Shown: in pieces, positions 52,948 through 61,697 of the stretch
How positions within the stretch are numbered: the first letter of the stretch is position 1
Layout of the letters: each line of letters opens with the position of its first letter
From: Promethearchaeota archaeon
GTDB taxonomy: Archaea > Asgardarchaeota > Lokiarchaeia > Sigynarchaeales > SOKP01
Reading direction: 5' to 3'
Assembly: GCA_030605085.1 (NCBI GenBank)
Contig: JAUWBH010000010.1
Span: 1 to 63,415, forward strand
Length of the DNA: 63,415 bases
Notes under the pieces: model-generated
Told to the model about the DNA's origin: nothing
What the model saw: only the letters and a program-made list of their open reading frames with translations
The model's database searches: none
Position numbers and translations under genes: made by a program

Positions 52948-54219
52948 TTGATAATAAAAATCGGTATAATTGGTGCTGGTGTGATGGGGATGGGTCATAT
53001 CATGGGTTTCAATAGGTTATCAGACTGCCAAGTTGTAGCCATAGCTGACCCAAACGAAAAACAACTGGAAATGAGTCGCCATGTGTTTAAGAAAAATTCA
53101 CCACAATTATTTACCGATTATAAAGGCCTATTAAAAATGCCCGAAATACTTGCGGTTGTCATCGCCACTCCAACCTATTTCCATACGCAAATAACAATTG
53201 AAGCTTTAAAAGCAAATAAAGATATATTTTTAGAAAAACCAATTGCCCCCACCATTCAGGAAACAGATTCAATTATTAAAGCTTTTGCTAATACAGATAA
53301 GATTGTCCAAGTCGGATTGGTCTACCGTTATTCGAACCTCTATCGTACTATGGCTCATTTAGTTGAAAAGGGAACATTTGGAAATATAATGATGGCTTAT
53401 TGTAAAGAATACAGGGATAATTTCCCAAGTCACTGGTTTTTTGATCAAACTAAATCTGGGGGTGCTATACTAGACAAGAATTGCCACCATTTCGATATTT
53501 TTAGCTGGTTTATCCGATTTCCTCCAAAGAAAGTATTTGCAATGGGGGGACAACATGTTGTCAAACAGGGACATAAAATTCAATGTTCCTACTCCTCGCA
53601 TCAAGGGGAAATCCTAGTAAATCCAACAATCGTAGATCACGCTAATGTTTTAATTGAATATGAAAATGGTGCCAAAGGGAACTTGGGCTTATGTATGTAT
53701 GAACTTCAACCCATTGAAGGGCTTGAAATTGGGATTATGGGTGATAATGGAGCGTGGGCATTAGCAAAAAAAGACCTCAATCTCATTATTGCTAGCGGTC
53801 CAATTAGTAAAATGGAAGAAGTAAGTGTGGATTATTATTCAGATAATGAGGGAATTGGTCATATTGGTTGTCAAATAGAACGACGGGAATTTCTTGAATG
53901 TATCAAAACAAGGAAACAACCTTATGCGAATTTATTAATCGGAAGAGAAGCATGTGTTGTCTCACTAGCAGCAGAAAAATCAATTAAGGAAAAACGTACG
54001 GTCTCGATTTCAGAGTTTTATAATTCTGAGATTGATGCGATTTTTCAAGAGTTAGGATACATTAAACATCCCGAGACGCCACAAGTCTTTTCTTTACCTG
54101 CGTCTCAATTAAAATTTAAATTAAAGAGAGAACTAAAAATCAAAGAGAGAAAATTAAAGAGAGAACTAGAGAAAATCAAAGAGAGCTTTGCAAAATTATC
54201 GAAAGATCAAAAACTGTGA
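52948..54219 (+). CDS. Gfo/Idh/MocA-family oxidoreductase
   Basis: 423 residues, TTG start. IKIGIIGAGVMGMGHIMGF (near 3-21) is the NAD(P)-binding Rossmann motif, with FLEKPIAPT near 93 carrying the EKP motif. GGAILDKNCHHFDIFSWF near 171 is the substrate-side motif with the catalytic His region. Such enzymes oxidise or reduce sugars and inositols. The last 45 residues are a charged helix with the unit KRELKI/KRELEK repeated, not part of the family core. The gene stands alone. Confidence 0.88.
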   Translation: MIIKIGIIGAGVMGMGHIMGFNRLSDCQVVAIADPNEKQLEMSRHVFKKNSPQLFTDYKGLLKMPEILAVVIATPTYFHTQITIEALKANKDIFLEKPIAPTIQETDSIIKAFANTDKIVQVGLVYRYSNLYRTMAHLVEKGTFGNIMMAYCKEYRDNFPSHWFFDQTKSGGAILDKNCHHFDIFSWFIRFPPKKVFAMGGQHVVKQGHKIQCSYSSHQGEILVNPTIVDHANVLIEYENGAKGNLGLCMYELQPIEGLEIGIMGDNGAWALAKKDLNLIIASGPISKMEEVSVDYYSDNEGIGHIGCQIERREFLECIKTRKQPYANLLIGREACVVSLAAEKSIKEKRTVSISEFYNSEIDAIFQELGYIKHPETPQVFSLPASQLKFKLKRELKIKERKLKRELEKIKESFAKLSKDQKL

Positions 54220-54266
54220 AAATATTCGGTTAAAATAGATTTTGGAATTTTCTAAAGCCACTAAAT

Positions 54267-54485
54267 CTACTTTTTTTCAAAATCTTCTCTGTAATTAAAA
54301 ACAACTTTAGCTATTTCTCCTAAATACATAGTTGGATTCATAGCCTTTTTACATTTATTACACTTAAAATCTACCATACCTTCTATTGACTCCATAATTC
54401 CATCTTGGCAGAAAGCACAATTTTCAAAAGACCATCGGTCAATAATTTTACAAACTTCGTTAAAAAATTCCTTTTCGATTGACAT
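54267..54485 (-). CDS. Small zinc-ribbon protein
   Basis: 72 residues with two CxxC pairs (CAFC near 23, CNKC near 39) separated by 15 residues, flanked by acidic helices. It probably binds one zinc and mediates protein or nucleic acid contact. The family is not recognised. It lies upstream of aroC on the same strand in a separate, closely following unit (73 bases between them), so co-transcription would place it after aroC's neighbour rather than in its operon. Confidence 0.65.
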   Translation of the reverse strand: MSIEKEFFNEVCKIIDRWSFENCAFCQDGIMESIEGMVDFKCNKCKKAMNPTMYLGEIAKVVFNYREDFEKK

Positions 54486-54558
54486 GTCTAAATCAATTTT
54501 ATTTTTAAAATCCTATTTTCTAAGAAGAGATTCTTATTAAAATTTTTATTCTTAGTTT

Positions 54559-55665
54559 CTATAAAATGGAGGGAACGAATCCTTCAATTAACAAATGATC
54601 TAACAAAACGATTGCCGTCATGGCCTCAACAACTACTACGGCTCTCGGAACTATACACGGATCGTGTCGACCTGTCATTTTTATCTCTACATTTTTCATT
54701 GTTTCTAAATTAACTGTTTTTTGGGAAATTCCGATAGTTGCTGTCGGTTTAACCGCTACCGTAAATTCAATAGGCATGCCTGTGGAAATTCCTCCAATTA
54801 TTCCTCCAGAATCGTTTTTGATAGTTCTGATTTTTCCATCGTCGCTAATTCTCCATGGATCATTATGTTCAGATCCTTTCATTTTTGCGGCTCTAAAACC
54901 CGCTCCAAATTCTATTCCTTTTATTGCAGGAATTGAAAAGATCGCTCTACTTATGTTTGATTCTAAGCTATTGAAAACTGGACCGCCGATTCCTTCAGGG
55001 AAATTATTTACAACGCATTTTATAGTTCCACCAATAGAATTCTTTTCGTTTTTTATTTTTTCGATTGCTTGTTCCATTAACCTTGATTTTTCTGAATTCA
55101 TTGTTCTCACGGGTGATTTTTCTCTCAATTTAATGAATTGTTCAAGATCTTCGATATTATATATCTCTTCGTCAATAATATCTCCAATACTTCTTGTATA
55201 AGCAAAAACTGATATATCATACTTTTTTAATATTTGTTTAGAAATCGCTCCTGCCATCACAAATCCAGCCGTTATCCTGCCAGAAAATCTTCCCGATCCC
55301 CTATAATCTGCAAAACTCCCATATTTTTTAAAAGCAGAAAAGTCTATTTGAGATGGTCTTAAAATATTTTTAAATCTTTCATATTTTGATGAATCTGTAT
55401 CCTTATTTTCTATTATTAAACAAATTGGAGCTCCCGTTGTTCTATCATTAAAAATTCCAGATAATACTTTTGCCTTATCATCCTCCGAACGGGAAGTTGT
55501 CAAAATCGATTGTCCTGGTCTTCTTTTATCTAACTCATATTGTATGTAATCTAAATCAAATTCCAATCCAGCAGGAACTCCATCTATAATTATCCCGATT
55601 AAATCCCCATGGCTTTCACCAAATGAAGTTATCTTAAAGATCCTTCCGAATGTATTATCTCCCAA
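54559..55665 (-). CDS. aroC: Chorismate synthase
   Basis: 368 residues. It makes chorismate from EPSP with reduced FMN as cofactor, the last step of the shikimate pathway. Family signatures are present: GESHGDLIGIIIDGVPAG near 13, RRPGQSILTTSRSEDD near 49, YGSFADYRGSGRFSGR near 115 and GRHDPCIVPRAVVVVEAM near 331. It is divergent from aroA with 158 bases between them holding both promoters. Confidence 0.96.
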   Translation of the reverse strand: MGDNTFGRIFKITSFGESHGDLIGIIIDGVPAGLEFDLDYIQYELDKRRPGQSILTTSRSEDDKAKVLSGIFNDRTTGAPICLIIENKDTDSSKYERFKNILRPSQIDFSAFKKYGSFADYRGSGRFSGRITAGFVMAGAISKQILKKYDISVFAYTRSIGDIIDEEIYNIEDLEQFIKLREKSPVRTMNSEKSRLMEQAIEKIKNEKNSIGGTIKCVVNNFPEGIGGPVFNSLESNISRAIFSIPAIKGIEFGAGFRAAKMKGSEHNDPWRISDDGKIRTIKNDSGGIIGGISTGMPIEFTVAVKPTATIGISQKTVNLETMKNVEIKMTGRHDPCIVPRAVVVVEAMTAIVLLDHLLIEGFVPSIL

Positions 55666-55826
55666 TTCATTCCCTATTTTTTTTATTAGTTAGAAACTGC
55701 TTAATTTTCTTAACTGATTAATGATATATAAGTTATTTGATAGAATTTTAATGTAATTAAAATTTTTATATAACATATATAATTCTTCCTAATAATTTAT
55801 TTAATTATTTTCCTATTAATTATTTG

Positions 55827-57146
55827 ATGGGAATAACTATAAATCCTACAACTAGTCTAAACGGCGAAATTATCGCGCCCGGTTCTAAAAGCTATTCGCA
55901 CAGAGCTTTTATCGCAGCTAGTCTAGCAGATGGAGTTTCCATTGTAAAAAATCCTCTTTCATCTGGCGATGTAAAAGTTACACTTAGCATTTTAAAAGCG
56001 TTAAAAGTAAACATAATAGAGGAAACTAAGGATTCTTACTTAATTCAAAAAAGTTTAGATTCCTTTAAATCAATTAAAAAACCTCTTGATTGTAAAAACT
56101 CCGGGACATCAATAAGAATTTTTAGTGCGTTAAGCCTTAGGATCAAGGGAGGCTTATCATTCACGGGAGAATTTTTAAAAAGAAAACGACCAATTATTCC
56201 ATTGTTAGATGCTTTAAAATATCTAGGAGGCGAGTATGAAATAAATGAAGATCTCATTAAAATCAAACGATCAAAACCACAATGTAATACTGTAAAAATT
56301 CGAGGAGATATTAGCTCGCAATTTATAACTGCTTTACTGTTTGTTAGTCCCCTATTAAAGTGCGATAATAAAGATTGGATTGAAATTGAATTAACAACAC
56401 CTTTAGTTTCATATCCATTTGTAAGAATTACTTTAGATGTATTAAATTCGTTCGGTATTTATATTCAAGAACAATTAAATGAACAAAAATTAGGTAAATA
56501 TATTATTACATGTGGACAAAGATATAGGCCTCAAATTTATGAGATCCCTGGAGATTTCTCTTCTGCCTCTTTTATTATTACGGCTGCTATATTATCACCA
56601 GAGGATTCGACGATAACAATAAAAAATTTAGAATATGAGAAAGGTCTTCAAGGAGATAAAAAAATAATTGAAATCTTAAGAGGAATGGGTGCTAATATTG
56701 AGATTATGCAAAATCAAATAATAATAAAAGGAAACATTTCAAAATATCCGTTAAAGGGTGTCAAAGTAGATTGTTCAGAGATTCCAGATCTCTTTCCAAT
56801 TTTATCAGTGTGTGGCGCATTTGCCAAAGGAAGAACAGAGTTATATAACGCTTCAAATTTAAGATTGAAAGAAAGTGATAGAATTTCTGTAATGTCGAGA
56901 GAATTGGTAAAAATGGGAGTTAAAGTTAAAGAAAAAAAAGATAGATTAATTATCTATCATAGTAAAAATATCAAAGGGTCTTTGATAAATCACGAGAATG
57001 ATCATCGAGTTGCAATGGCGTGTTGTATTGGTGCCTTATTTGCTAAATCGAGTTCACAAATTCACAATGTAAAAATTGTTAAAGACTCATATCCAAATTT
57101 CATTAACGATTTGAAAAAATTAGGAGCAAATATTGTAGAGAGATAA
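55827..57146 (+). CDS. aroA: 3-Phosphoshikimate 1-carboxyvinyltransferase (EPSP synthase)
   Basis: 439 residues from ATG 55827; a TTG directly before it is the alternative. It transfers enolpyruvate from PEP to shikimate 3-phosphate. IIAPGSKSYSHRAFIAASLA near 15-34 binds the phosphate groups, NSGTSIRI near 92 is the family N-SGT motif, and LRLKESDRI near 345 and NDHRVAMA near 390 are the C-terminal signatures. It pairs functionally with the divergent aroC. Confidence 0.95.
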   Translation: MGITINPTTSLNGEIIAPGSKSYSHRAFIAASLADGVSIVKNPLSSGDVKVTLSILKALKVNIIEETKDSYLIQKSLDSFKSIKKPLDCKNSGTSIRIFSALSLRIKGGLSFTGEFLKRKRPIIPLLDALKYLGGEYEINEDLIKIKRSKPQCNTVKIRGDISSQFITALLFVSPLLKCDNKDWIEIELTTPLVSYPFVRITLDVLNSFGIYIQEQLNEQKLGKYIITCGQRYRPQIYEIPGDFSSASFIITAAILSPEDSTITIKNLEYEKGLQGDKKIIEILRGMGANIEIMQNQIIIKGNISKYPLKGVKVDCSEIPDLFPILSVCGAFAKGRTELYNASNLRLKESDRISVMSRELVKMGVKVKEKKDRLIIYHSKNIKGSLINHENDHRVAMACCIGALFAKSSSQIHNVKIVKDSYPNFINDLKKLGANIVER

Positions 57147-57245
57147 ATGTGATCAATTAGACTGCTCAATTAAATTTAACTACGAATTCTTAAAAAAGGT
57201 TGATAGTCTTAGCATTTAAAAAAAAATTATTGAATGAAAGAGTAT

Positions 57246-57662
57246 TTATCTGAACGATTTTTGACGCCTTGCTCTTGCTTTTTTACCACCAAATTTTTTA
57301 GGCTCAGTTCTTCGAGAATCACCGCTTAATAGAGAATCGTCGTAATTTCTAAGCGTTTTCTCCATAGTTTTCGTTCCTATAAATTTGTTAATAGCCTTCG
57401 CAATGCATATCCTCACTGCATCAGTCTGACCCATAATACCTCCTCCTCGAACACTTATTAAAATATCGCATTTCTCTAATTTCTCGTGTTGTGCAACTTC
57501 TAATACCTCTTGGATTCTATATCTAGCTATTTCTGGTTGATATAAGTGTAAAGGAACATTGTTAATTTTTATAACTCCCTTAGAAGGATATCTTAAAACA
57601 CCCCTAGCGATGGCAGTTTTTCTTTTTCCCGACGATTGAATTACTTTTTGTTTTTCAGACAT
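57246..57662 (-). CDS. rps9: Ribosomal protein uS9
   Basis: 138 residues. It opens with SSGKRKTAIARGVLRY and has VRGGGIMGQTDAVRICIAKA near 81-100. It closes with the invariant basic tail ARRQKSFR whose final Arg contacts the P-site tRNA. Small-subunit protein. It follows uL13 by 4 bases on the same strand; it is the last gene of the rpoD operon here. The rpoN/rpoK genes that often follow in archaea are absent. Confidence 0.97.
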   Translation of the reverse strand: MSEKQKVIQSSGKRKTAIARGVLRYPSKGVIKINNVPLHLYQPEIARYRIQEVLEVAQHEKLEKCDILISVRGGGIMGQTDAVRICIAKAINKFIGTKTMEKTLRNYDDSLLSGDSRRTEPKKFGGKKARARRQKSFR

Positions 57663-57666
57663 TTAT

Positions 57667-58137
57667 TTAAACCTCAATTTCTCTTTTATTCCAACCTATT
57701 CTAAGACATAAATTCTCTAAAGTAATGAATTTATTGTAATATGATAAACGTGTTTTATCGCTATTAAGTATTTCTCCTGGCGTTAATTTTTGATATCTCT
57801 CTTTAAAACGCTCAGGAATATCTGAAATATAAACATGAATTTTATGTAAAGTAAGTTTTCCCCGCATTTTCTTTCTAGGGAGCATCTTTTTAATTACATT
57901 TCTCATGAAAGTATCTGGTCGTCTTGGCCAAAATGGCCCTCTACGGGGATTTGTTGCCGTGCTAATGTTCAGCTTTGCCAAATATTTTTCGTGAATATTT
58001 CTTTTAGTACCACTTATAATGGCGTCTTTAGCGTTAATAATTACAATATGTTCTCCTAAAAGCGCTTTTTTAGCGACTTGACTACAGAAGCGTCCTAAAA
58101 TCTTATTTGTAGCATCTAACACTGTCCATTCTTGCAC
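57667..58137 (-). CDS. rpl13: Ribosomal protein uL13
   Basis: 156 residues. WTVLDATNKILGRFCSQVAK at 4-23, then GEHIVIINAKDAIISGTK near 28 and RRGPFWPRRPDTFMRNVIKKM near 64 identify archaeal uL13. Large-subunit protein. It lies between eL18 (28 bases) and uS9 (4 bases) in the conserved archaeal order. Confidence 0.97.
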   Translation of the reverse strand: MQEWTVLDATNKILGRFCSQVAKKALLGEHIVIINAKDAIISGTKRNIHEKYLAKLNISTATNPRRGPFWPRRPDTFMRNVIKKMLPRKKMRGKLTLHKIHVYISDIPERFKERYQKLTPGEILNSDKTRLSYYNKFITLENLCLRIGWNKREIEV

Positions 58138-58165
58138 TTTGATTCACATTTCAACTATTTTTTAA

Positions 58166-58522
58166 TTAGTAAAAAACCTTGACATTTTTCCCTTGAGGGT
58201 TTTGTTCTAATAATTCTTCAATTGAAATTATTTTGCTCCCCGAAGTTTCAATTTTTTTTCTAGCTGGTTTCGAAGCAGAAAGGCAAGCAATAGTGAGTTT
58301 ATGATCTAATTCTCCAATTCCTAAAATCTTTCCTGGAATAACAATAACATCGTTATTTTTTGTTCTTTTATTAATGCGATATAGGTTTGCCTTAACCTTA
58401 TTTCTGCTTGGTCCGGATAACTTTTTAGAGACCTTTTTCCATATTCTTCTCTTAGTTTTCCATAAGTCTCTAATTAATTTCCTATTATAATAATTTGAAG
58501 GACCTGTAATACGGTGACTCAT
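58166..58522 (-). CDS. rpl18e: Ribosomal protein eL18
   Basis: 118 residues. VIVIPGKILGIGELDHKLTI near 59-78 and a basic N-terminal half fit the archaeal and eukaryotic eL18 protein of the large subunit. The N-terminus (MSHRITGPSNYYNRKLIRDL) is typical. It lies 45 bases after rpoD, co-oriented. Confidence 0.95.
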   Translation of the reverse strand: MSHRITGPSNYYNRKLIRDLWKTKRRIWKKVSKKLSGPSRNKVKANLYRINKRTKNNDVIVIPGKILGIGELDHKLTIACLSASKPARKKIETSGSKIISIEELLEQNPQGKNVKVFY

Positions 58523-58567
58523 TTTTATTCTTTAAATATTCAATAATTTAATAAATTTTTGATTGAA

Positions 58568-59398
58568 CTACTCTTCAATCTCTACTTCCTCTAATTTTGT
58601 AACAAACTCGTCGATTTTTTCAACGAATATCTCAAAAGTTTTTCCAATAATCGTATCAAATGTAAGGACTCCATCGCTTTCTAGCGAATATATAAAGGTA
58701 TTATCTTTCCAATTTACTTTGATAGCATCATTAGAACTATTCTCTTCGCATGCTTTACATAAAACACAAGTCTTCCAATAATCGTCCTTTAATTTAAGCT
58801 TATCGTCCGTTAATTCAAATAATTTTATAGGACACATTTTTGCGATAAGCATTTTCTCTTCAAGATCTTTTATTTTACTTTCGTCGAATTCTATTAACGG
58901 ATAAAATCTATAAAAACAATTTGAAACCGCAGAAAATTTAGCGTGTTGTTTTGCTAAGCCAAGGATCGCATAACACTCTATAATAATTTTACTATTTTTA
59001 TCAATCTTTACAATAGGTATTTTATCGTTAACGGGAACAACATTTGGGTCGTTAGAATTTAAATCACCTGAGTAAACTACTAAATAAGCGTTAGTTTTGT
59101 TATCAATTTCGCATGTTAAAGAGACCTGGCAAAGTGGGCAGCCGAAGCCCCCGCACTCGCAATCTTGGGGTAAATTATAATATTCTAAATTGGTGCTAAG
59201 AGGGATCATTCCAAGTCGATGAGCTAAAATTTCGTCGTATAAAGGTGAATCGTTCTTTAAAATGATTACCTCATCAATTGCGAAGACTGGAATTTCTGTG
59301 ATGATAATTCTTCTTAAAGCGTTTGCCATCTCTAACGAAATCCCTTCAATAACGAATGTAAATTTCCGTCCATCTTTTTCAAGAATTTCGAGGTTCAT
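58568..59398 (-). CDS. rpoD: DNA-directed RNA polymerase subunit D
   Basis: 276 residues, the archaeal counterpart of Rpb3/alpha. MANALRRIIITEIPVFAIDEV near 24-44 is the alpha-type dimerisation motif; AHRLGMIPL near 61 follows. A cysteine cluster (CECGGFGCPLC near 80) and a second domain with CVLCKACEEN near 218 are remnants or forms of the Fe-S domain known in many archaeal D subunits. The number of cysteines in the second domain is low for two clusters. It starts the operon rpoD, eL18, uL13, uS9. Confidence 0.96.
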   Translation of the reverse strand: MNLEILEKDGRKFTFVIEGISLEMANALRRIIITEIPVFAIDEVIILKNDSPLYDEILAHRLGMIPLSTNLEYYNLPQDCECGGFGCPLCQVSLTCEIDNKTNAYLVVYSGDLNSNDPNVVPVNDKIPIVKIDKNSKIIIECYAILGLAKQHAKFSAVSNCFYRFYPLIEFDESKIKDLEEKMLIAKMCPIKLFELTDDKLKLKDDYWKTCVLCKACEENSSNDAIKVNWKDNTFIYSLESDGVLTFDTIIGKTFEIFVEKIDEFVTKLEEVEIEE

Positions 59399-59467
59399 GT
59401 TATTATTGAAAATACGCGCTAAAAAATAAGTTTTTCTGTTCTAAACTAAAAAATTAGGTAGAAGAAA

Positions 59468-59554
59468 TTAATAGAATTTGAGATATTCGTACGCTTTATT
59501 TTGATTTTGAAAACAATATTTAACCTTTTGGAAGTCTTTTCTAAATTCTGCGAT
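59468..59554 (-). pseudogene. Decayed copy of the glyA 3' end
   Basis: The minus-strand frame ends IAEFRKDFQKVKYCFQ, then NKAYEYLKFY and TAA, matching the last 28 residues of the intact glyA downstream-facing copy (23 of 28 identical). Upstream of this the frame loses similarity and is overlapped by an unrelated plus-strand gene. It is a stranded 3' tag of glyA, 2.1 kb beyond the real stop and in the same orientation. Confidence 0.9.
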
Positions 59555-59564
59555 TTTAGAGATA

Positions 59565-60077
59565 TTGAGTAAAGAATATAAAAGTTGGTTATTTAAATCA
59601 AGAACGAAATCAGCACAAATTAAATTCATGTTCTCACAATTTATTAAAAATGAAGGAGATGATACAGGTAAAAAAATTTTCAATTTAGATTGGATTTTAG
59701 GAATTAACAAAACAGGGTTTGAATTTTACACATCAGATCACCCTATTTATATTCATAATCCAGATAGAAGCCAAGTACCATTAGAAGGTTATGGGCAATA
59801 TGCTTATTATTCTAAAGCTGTGCGGACACATTTTCCTTTAAATCCAAGACTTTGTTTAATTCTATATGATGGGGATAGTTATCCAAATGCAAAGAAATTG
59901 GGAGAAAAAATGCTCATAGATGTGGAAGAGTTAAATTGGATAAATACTCAAACAATCGCACAATCATATAGAACTATATTTTCCAAAGGAAGAGATTTCT
60001 ACTTTGTAAAAAAATGCTTGAAAAAATTTCATGTTTTAAAAGATCCCTATAGAAATAGAATTTTTTCTAGATATTAA
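59565..60077 (+). CDS. DUF4238-like protein, probably N-terminally truncated
   Basis: 170 residues. FEFYTSDHPIYIHNP near 51-65, a later FPLNPRLCLILYDGD and the terminal helix with LNWINTQTIAQSYRTIFSKG resemble the C-terminal half of DUF4238 proteins (usually 250-300 residues; function unknown, often in defence or mobile regions). The expected N-terminal His-rich part is absent and the frame begins where the glyA remnant ends, so the gene seems cut by that junction. A GC-rich hairpin terminator follows. Confidence 0.55.
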   Translation: MSKEYKSWLFKSRTKSAQIKFMFSQFIKNEGDDTGKKIFNLDWILGINKTGFEFYTSDHPIYIHNPDRSQVPLEGYGQYAYYSKAVRTHFPLNPRLCLILYDGDSYPNAKKLGEKMLIDVEELNWINTQTIAQSYRTIFSKGRDFYFVKKCLKKFHVLKDPYRNRIFSRY

Positions 60078-60178
60078 AGAACGATGAATGTGTTAGGGAA
60101 TTTTTAAATTAAACATTACTGTTAAGACTTTAAATTGTTTTTTAAATATTGTTTTCGGGCAAAAAATTTTAATACATG

Positions 60179-60217
60179 TGAACTCGACCCGAACTCGACC
60201 CGAGTTCAATTTTTTTA
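60179..60217 (+). terminator. GC-rich hairpin with T-run after the DUF4238-like gene
   Basis: GAACTCGACCC occurs twice in tandem (60180-60190, 60191-60201). The second copy folds with the following GAGTTC: GAACTCG (60191-60197), loop ACC, CGAGTTC (60201-60207), then AA and a seven-T run. This is a textbook intrinsic terminator shape and is strikingly G+C-rich for the genome, so it may have come in with its gene. Confidence 0.7.
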
Positions 60218-60328
60218 GTTTGTACAAAACAAGAAGAGATTATTTGTTTTCAACTTTTACCATATCCCCTCATTATCATTTACCTGTTAATTTTAAGCGG
60301 GAAGGGATTTTAACTTAATTAATTCAGA

Positions 60329-61411
60329 TCAAGCAAAAGGTATATCTATATTTTCAGTTTTCTGTTGTCTTAATTTTTCGTTCTTTAGAATTTTGCTCTT
60401 GAAAATTTCTTCGTCTTCTTTAGTAAGGTAAATGTTTATCTTGTTCTCATTAGAGTTTATCCCAACTTCTTTTAAAGTGACATCGTCGTGTAAAAATTGA
60501 TTTTTAAATCGAATTAGTATCTTTATAGAATCGTCTAATTTTAAACCCTTTCGATACTCTTTCTTTAACTCTTTAACTTTCGCGTCTAAATTCCAATTAA
60601 GAGTTTTTTCTTCTTTTTTACTTTCTTTTACGTTTTCGCCTGCTAACTGATTTTTCTTTTCCATTGCTTCAGGTTTACTTTGCCTTTCTTTTTTAACTAA
60701 GGAATTAATGTAATCCTTTAATTCCTCGAAACCGTCGTCTTTGCTTGTTGTATTTGCTTTTTCGGAGTTTTTATCGTAAAATTTCATGATTTCTTTTTCT
60801 TTCTCGTATTCCGTTTCTAATTCTAATTCTTTCCTTTCTTTCTGGATATAATCGTTTTTTCCGTTACTATTGGTCATATCTTTCATTTCCTCCTCAATAC
60901 TATTATTTCTTTCTTCTAAACTATTAATCTCAACATTTATTTCATTAATATTTTCTATATCCTTAGGATTTATCAAATTGTTCTCGTATTCGTAATAATC
61001 GTATTCTGGTTCAAATTGTAGCTCTTTATCTTCGTTGTTTTCTACACCTTTCGCATTTTTAACTTTATTATCCTTCAAATCTTTCATTCCCTCGTTACTT
61101 CCATATAAATTATTTTCGTATAGAGAAGATAAAAACAAATACGCTGAAACGCACAATATTATGAAGAAAATGTTGCTATAAACTACTGAATCTGAAGATT
61201 TCAATGATAAAAATGTTTGGTTTAAGTTAGAAGCTGATATTATAACGTAAAGAATTACCAATATTACGATTAAAGTAATTATTACAAATTTTAATTGTAA
61301 CGAATAGAAGCTCTTATTTTTATATTTATAAAATAGCACTATTACAACTAAAACGCTGGTTAAAATTAAATAAATTAAAAAAAATTCGAAAGAAGAAATA
61401 AGACTTGACAT
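60329..61411 (-). CDS. Membrane protein with long charged coiled-coil tail
   Basis: 360 residues. Three membrane segments (near 8-26, 40-60 and 80-97) are followed by about 260 mostly charged residues (Glu, Lys, Asn) predicted as coiled coil. The final 60 residues are more ordered (DDSIKILIRFKNQFLHDDVT, then a beta-like stretch). It resembles membrane-anchored scaffolds but no family is recognised. It lies in the segment between the glyA stop and the glyA 3' remnant. Confidence 0.7.
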   Translation of the reverse strand: MSSLISSFEFFLIYLILTSVLVVIVLFYKYKNKSFYSLQLKFVIITLIVILVILYVIISASNLNQTFLSLKSSDSVVYSNIFFIILCVSAYLFLSSLYENNLYGSNEGMKDLKDNKVKNAKGVENNEDKELQFEPEYDYYEYENNLINPKDIENINEINVEINSLEERNNSIEEEMKDMTNSNGKNDYIQKERKELELETEYEKEKEIMKFYDKNSEKANTTSKDDGFEELKDYINSLVKKERQSKPEAMEKKNQLAGENVKESKKEEKTLNWNLDAKVKELKKEYRKGLKLDDSIKILIRFKNQFLHDDVTLKEVGINSNENKINIYLTKEDEEIFKSKILKNEKLRQQKTENIDIPFA

Positions 61412-61592
61412 TTTCCTACAAATGTTTATAGCTACACCTTATGCAACCTATAAATTGGTAGAAAATGAGATATAAATAATACGAGATTTTTTTACGGTAA
61501 CGATTCAATGGGAAAAACTTGTTTCTATTATTAGATAAAATATTTAACTGCAGGATCAAATGGAATAAAAAAATGACTATGTTATATTCAAT

Positions 61593-61634
61593 CATCTGCA
61601 TATTTACGAGCTACATCTGCATATTTACGAGCTA
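61593..61634. repeat. 21-bp tandem duplication
   Basis: CATCTGCATATTTACGAGCT followed by A occurs twice in a row (61593-61613, 61614-61634). It lies about 60 bases downstream of the glyA stop in a spacer with no gene (61412-61697). Confidence 0.9.
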
Positions 61635-61697
61635 CATTTTTTATGTTTTTTTGTTTGTCTGTTTGTAACTTTTTTTATTCTCTCTCTCTAATATAGT

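Noticed and set aside
54620..55201. 193-residue plus-strand ORF within aroC
   Set aside because: It lies fully antisense to the clearly identified chorismate synthase and has the composition of a shadow frame.
59468..59710. 80-residue minus-strand ORF as a gene
   Set aside because: Only its last 28 codons are meaningful and they are a glyA relic; the rest is antisense to the DUF4238-like gene.
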